From: an uncultured bacterium | GTDB taxonomy: Bacteria; Atribacterota; Atribacteria; Atribacterales; Caldatribacteriaceae | Direction: 5' to 3' | Assembly: GCA_937139415.1 (NCBI GenBank) | Contig: CAKZPS010000065.1 | Coordinates: 1 to 35,444, forward strand | Length of the DNA: 35,444 nucleotides | Shown: piece after piece, positions 32,289 through 35,444 of the stretch | How positions within the stretch are numbered: position 1 is the stretch's first letter | Layout: every line of letters begins with the position of its first letter | Position numbers and translations under genes: made by a program | The notes under the pieces: model-generated | What the model saw: the letters and a program-made list of their open reading frames with translations, nothing else | Database searches by the model: none | What the model was told of the DNA's origin: nothing

Positions 32289-33044
32289 CTACAGCATCTC
32301 GGCGCCGACGATGAGCTTCACAATCTCATCCGGAGTAGTTTCGTTCTTTTTCTTGTCGCCCACTTTTTTCCCGCCCCGGAGGACCACAATCCGGTCGGCT
32401 ACATTAAAGACATGCCGCATGTTGTGGCTGACCACGATGACCGAACACCCTTTCTCTTTGAGTTGAAGAATGAGGTCTAAGACTTTTCGTGATTCCCTGA
32501 CTCCCAAGGCGGCAGTGGGTTCATCCATGATGATCACTTTCCCCCCCCAGGGCATCACCCGGCCGATGGCGAGCGCTTGTCTCTGTCCGCCGGAGAGATA
32601 CCGTACCAGAGTGCGCAGGTGAGGGAGCACAATGCCCAAGTCTTTGAGGGTCCGCACCGTATCTTCAACCATTTTTTTGCGGTCCACAAAGATCCCCAAG
32701 CGTCCCCTTACCGGTTCTCTTCCCAGGAAGAAGTTGGCAGGAACATCGCGGGTTTCGATGAGCGCCAGTTCTTGATAGACGGTTTCGATACCCAAGTTCT
32801 GAGCATCATGGGGGCTGTGGATTTCCACCGGGCGATCCATGAAGTAAATTTCCCCCTTGGTGGGCTGATATACCCCGGCGACGATTTTGATGAGGGTCGA
32901 TTTCCCCGCACCGTTATCTCCTACCAAGGCGACGATCTCCTGGGGATAGACCTCGAAGTCCACGTTTTCCAGAGCGTGGACACCACCGAAATATTTACTG
33001 ATCCCTCGCAAGCTTAAGATCGGTTGACGGGCTTCAGGATCCAT
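32289..33044 (-). CDS. CUT2 sugar ABC transporter ATPase, single-domain (FrcA-like)
   Basis: This 251-residue single-domain ATPase has Walker A GDNGAGKS (42-49), Q-loop TVYQELALIETRDVPANFFLGREP, signature LSGGQRQALAIGRV, Walker B VIIMDEPTAAL and switch His in VVSHNMRHVF. It is half the length of the two-domain ATPase at 20377-21894. This half-size form is typical of Frc-type fructose/ribose importers. It starts 12 nt after the permease and is the last gene of this minus-strand unit. Confidence 0.92.
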   Translation of the reverse strand: MDPEARQPILSLRGISKYFGGVHALENVDFEVYPQEIVALVGDNGAGKSTLIKIVAGVYQPTKGEIYFMDRPVEIHSPHDAQNLGIETVYQELALIETRDVPANFFLGREPVRGRLGIFVDRKKMVEDTVRTLKDLGIVLPHLRTLVRYLSGGQRQALAIGRVMPWGGKVIIMDEPTAALGVRESRKVLDLILQLKEKGCSVIVVSHNMRHVFNVADRIVVLRGGKKVGDKKKNETTPDEIVKLIVGAEML

Positions 33045-33056
33045 GGGTATTCCTCC

Positions 33057-34055
33057 CTACACCTTTCTCTTCCGGTACATGTCGATCATCACCGCACCGA
33101 TAATCACCGCGCCGATGGCTGCCGGTTGCCAATAGGCAGGAAAGCCTAAGAGTACCAAGGCATTGCGTAAAATCTGCATGATTGCCGCTCCGATGAGCGC
33201 TCCCCATACGTTCCCTTCTCCACCGGTGAGACTGATCCCACCGATGACCGCGGCAGCGATGATGTCCAGTTCGTACCCTTGAGCGGCGGTCGGTGCAGCT
33301 ACTCCTAAGCGGGCGGTCATGAGAATTCCACCGATCCCGGCTAAAAGCCCCGATAGGGTGAAGGCGATATTTTTCACCCGACCGGTGTTAATACCTGCTA
33401 ACCCGGCGGCGTACTCGTTCCCTCCCACTGCGTAGGTGTGATAACCGAGTTTGGTCCGGTCAAGGAGGATGAAACAGAGGATGGCGAAAATCACCATCAG
33501 AATAGCGGGGAGAGGAATTCGCCAGAGAAAAAAATGAATGTCGGTCTGGCCCAAGGCGAGGAATCCCCGGGGGAGACTCCGTATCGGCCATCCTTCAGTC
33601 ATCCCGTAACAAAACCCCCGAATGATACTCATGGTCCCCAGAGTGGCAATGAAGGGGGGAAGCTTGGCTTTACTCACCATGATACCGTTGAAAAAGCCAA
33701 CAAGAAGGGTGACCGCAAGGCCGAGGATGACCGAGAAGGTGATACTGTACCCGCTATTCAAGAGCATTCCGGTAATGATTCCTGAAAAGGCCATATTGGA
33801 ACCGGAAGAGAGATCGATTCCGCCACTGATGATCACGATGGACTGACCGAAAGAAGCAATCGCAATCCAAGAAAAAGCCCGTAAGACGTTGAAAATGTTA
33901 TTGGCGGTGAGGAAAGTCCGGGTGAGAAGGCTCAAGACCATTACCATACCGAAGAGGATGAAGAGGAGTGCTGCCAATTGATTACGGGCTAAACGGACAG
34001 CAAAACTCGGTTCGACGTAACGTTCTTCCTGAGAGCTCAATTCAGGGTGTTCCAC
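33057..34055 (-). CDS. CUT2 sugar ABC transporter permease (RbsC/FrcC-like)
   Basis: This permease of about 332 residues has eight to ten spans. Signatures are SFGQSIVIISGGIDLSSGSNMAFSG, GFFNGIMVSKAKLPPFIATLGTMSIIRGFCYG and the C-terminal GYELDIIAAAVIGGISLTGGEGNVWGALIGA. The start is uncertain: GTG 34055 has GGAGGGA 6 nt upstream and is chosen; ATG 34061 and TTG 34070 are in frame but lack proper spacing. It follows the binding protein after a strong hairpin. A single permease gene implies a homodimeric channel. Confidence 0.9.
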   Translation of the reverse strand: MEHPELSSQEERYVEPSFAVRLARNQLAALLFILFGMVMVLSLLTRTFLTANNIFNVLRAFSWIAIASFGQSIVIISGGIDLSSGSNMAFSGIITGMLLNSGYSITFSVILGLAVTLLVGFFNGIMVSKAKLPPFIATLGTMSIIRGFCYGMTEGWPIRSLPRGFLALGQTDIHFFLWRIPLPAILMVIFAILCFILLDRTKLGYHTYAVGGNEYAAGLAGINTGRVKNIAFTLSGLLAGIGGILMTARLGVAAPTAAQGYELDIIAAAVIGGISLTGGEGNVWGALIGAAIMQILRNALVLLGFPAYWQPAAIGAVIIGAVMIDMYRKRKV

Positions 34056-34086
34056 AACCATTCCCTCCAATGAGCGTGAGTGAGTG

Positions 34087-34120
34087 AAAATTGAGGTCGG
34101 GGGAATTCCCCCGACCTCAA
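34087..34120 (-). terminator. Terminator/attenuator after the Frc-type binding-protein gene
   Basis: A perfect 13-bp stem (TTGAGGTCGGGGG with its complement, 34091-34120) has an AATT loop and is followed on the minus strand by T4 (34090-34087). It lies 4 nt past the binding-protein stop and before the permease. Confidence 0.85.
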
Positions 34121-34124
34121 TAAA

Positions 34125-35144
34125 TCAACCTTCCGGAAAAGCGGGAGGTAAAGGTTTGGTGAAATCACTCGTTTTCCAAGCTTCAATCATGGCATCCACA
34201 TTGTGGATGGTGACGATGTCCATACCGGAGTCGGTCCAGGAGGGGAACTGTTTGCCATTGACGATGTGATCGAAGAGCATTTGGATGGTGTCGTATCCCC
34301 AACCCCAGTATTTTTGACCGACCAGACCAACCAGTAACCCTTCTTTGAGGTATTCTAATTCCACGGGGAGCGTGTCAAAGGCGACCGTTTTGACCCGTCC
34401 GGCCTTGGCTGCTTCTTCCCACAGAGGCATAGAACCACGCTCAGCAAAAAGAGGCCACAAACCGACAAAGAACCACCCGGTGAGATCGGGATAGGCCTGC
34501 ATCACTTCTTCTACCACTTCGACACCTTTGTTTATGTCGTCGTAGCAGGCGACGGTAGTCACGATCTCGATCTCGGGATAGTTTTTGATCACATCTTTGA
34601 ACCCACGAATCCGCTCCTCCAAGTTGAACGCACCGGGTACACCGGTGAGGAGGGCCACCTTCCCCTTTTCGCCCATGTAGCGGATCAAGAGTTCTGCCGC
34701 TGCCTTTCCGCCATCGTAATTGCTGACGCCAAGGTAAGTGAAACGCTTGCTGTTTGGGGCATCGGCATCCCAGGTCATGACCGGGATTCCCGCATCGACT
34801 GCCTTATTGATTACATCCACCAAGGCATCAGGGTCGTTGCAGGAAATACCGATCCCATCGACACCCCGGGCGATAACGTCCTCCACCACCCGTACTTGTT
34901 CGGCGGCATCGGAAGCCACCGAGCCGACATAGAGCACTTCCACCTCGTAATCGGTAGTTTCACTCAATTCTTTGGCTTTGGCGAAAGCTCCATCCCGTCC
35001 TAATTCGAACACGGGGTTATTGAGTGCTTTGGGAATCCAAGCAAAGGTGAGTTTCTTTTTCTCTTGTGCTCCCGCGTATCCAAGTGCAATTCCCCATACA
35101 AGACACGCACACACCACAATCCAAATCCATTTTCCTCTCCTCAT
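34125..35144 (-). CDS. CUT2 sugar ABC transporter substrate-binding protein (RbsB/FrcB-like)
   Basis: This 339-residue protein has a signal peptide ([27 protein letters not shown]) and a peripla_BP_4 fold: [71 protein letters not shown], and [29 protein letters not shown] 35144 is chosen because AAGGAGG lies 8 nt upstream and it starts a clean signal peptide. An ATG at 35210 (behind GGAGAGG) would add 22 residues ahead of the signal. It is the first gene of the Frc-type unit. A pentose or hexose substrate is likely but not determined. Confidence 0.92.
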   Translation of the reverse strand: MRRGKWIWIVVCACLVWGIALGYAGAQEKKKLTFAWIPKALNNPVFELGRDGAFAKAKELSETTDYEVEVLYVGSVASDAAEQVRVVEDVIARGVDGIGISCNDPDALVDVINKAVDAGIPVMTWDADAPNSKRFTYLGVSNYDGGKAAAELLIRYMGEKGKVALLTGVPGAFNLEERIRGFKDVIKNYPEIEIVTTVACYDDINKGVEVVEEVMQAYPDLTGWFFVGLWPLFAERGSMPLWEEAAKAGRVKTVAFDTLPVELEYLKEGLLVGLVGQKYWGWGYDTIQMLFDHIVNGKQFPSWTDSGMDIVTIHNVDAMIEAWKTSDFTKPLPPAFPEG

Positions 35145-35444
35145 CGTTTTAACCTCCTTTTTCGCTTGGTTCATGAACATAAGAAAAGCCATGGCGTGAA
35201 GACACGACATTCCTCTCCCGAGAGCTTTTCACATCCTTTGTCTCTCACCAAGCGGTATCTTGCAGCAATATGAAAGAGTGTTTTGTTGCTGAATTCTTTA
35301 CTAATCCTACCATTCTCGCATGAAGAGGTCAAGGTGCAATGTCAGTTCGGATAGTGTCAACTTTCCTTAGGAGTATTCCTTACGATCCCCTTCTTTTCTC
35401 ATTCTGTTGAGCATAGTTTTCTCTCTCCTCGCCATCCAGGGGTG
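35145..35444. other. Leader and upstream region, no gene seen
   Basis: These 300 nt hold no credible coding frame. A promoter-like pair on the minus strand (35332-35304) would give a leader of about 150 nt before the binding-protein ATG, longer than elsewhere in the window. I see no known riboswitch in it. The last 100 nt are unassigned. Confidence 0.6.
35304..35332 (-). promoter_or_regulatory. Putative promoter of the Frc-type sugar operon
   Basis: On the minus strand, TTGACC (35332-35327), a 17-nt spacer and TAGGAT (35309-35304). This is a good sigma70-type pair and resembles the TTGACA/TAGAAT promoter of the other CUT2 operon. The start codon is about 160 nt downstream. Confidence 0.55.

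Noticed and set aside
35145-35210. 22-residue extension of the Frc-type binding protein from ATG 35210
   Set aside because: It would place an unrelated segment before a complete signal peptide that has its own AAGGAGG.
1-35444. CRISPR arrays, insertion sequences, integrases or attachment sites
   Set aside because: No regularly spaced direct repeats, no transposase or integrase, and no terminal inverted repeats were seen.

Overview
The window reads as a gene-dense piece of a bacterial chromosome from a diderm, fermentative or heterotrophic and possibly thermophilic organism. Diderm character is suggested by a beta-barrel protein at the left edge ending in a C-terminal Phe. Spacing is tight, with many 4-bp ATGA/GTGA overlaps and strong AGGAGG ribosome-binding sites. 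There are four separate ABC importers, one ABC-2 type transporter, a bactofilin and an MttB-family methyltransferase. This would suit an Atribacterota- or Thermotogota-like lineage, but that is inference; no rRNA or universal marker is present. I see no tRNA, rRNA, CRISPR array, transposase, integrase or phage structural gene.

Layout. 1-5.0 kb: 3' end of an outer-membrane barrel gene, a terminator, then bactofilin, an AIR-synthase-like protein and an ICMT-like membrane methyltransferase (+). These converge on a GNAT / Rad52-family / AmaP (Asp23-type) operon (-), and a divergent putative lipoprotein follows. 5.0-12.7 kb (+): a dipeptide/oligopeptide uptake and processing operon with two tandem paralogous COG2309 metalloenzymes (one NicX-like, one M29 aminopeptidase-like), a family-5 binding protein, two permeases and two ATPases. 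Four of these seven genes carry a reading-frame break and a fifth has a suspect start. 12.6-15.2 kb (-): a multi-TM protein, a rhomboid protease and a two-piece LysO lysine exporter. 15.3-19.1 kb (-): a four-gene ABC-2 unit (ATPase, anchored extracytoplasmic protein, permease, large exported protein). 19.2-23.9 kb (+): a CUT2 sugar importer of RhaS/LsrB type behind a near-consensus promoter. 23.9-24.2 kb: an intergenic region with a candidate structured RNA. 24.2-32.2 kb (-): a CUT1 importer with two different MalK-like ATPases, a frameshifted binding protein, a Gfo/Idh/MocA dehydrogenase and an MttB-family protein. 32.3-35.3 kb (-): a second CUT2 importer of Frc type (binding protein, permease, single-domain ATPase).

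How the genes fit together. The window is dominated by solute capture followed by cytoplasmic processing: peptides imported next to peptidase-like enzymes, and a CUT1 substrate imported next to an oxidoreductase and a methyltransferase-family enzyme. At all four importers the binding-protein gene is followed directly by a stable hairpin, which would let the binding protein be made in excess over the membrane components.

Main points for a second look: the three-way-junction RNA candidate at about 24.0-24.15 kb with its own apparent minus-strand promoter; the cluster of frame breaks at 5.2-11.0 kb, one best explained by loss of a 13-bp tandem copy; the ABC-2 four-gene unit with two unrecognised exported partners; and the MttB-family gene coupled to a sugar-type importer.
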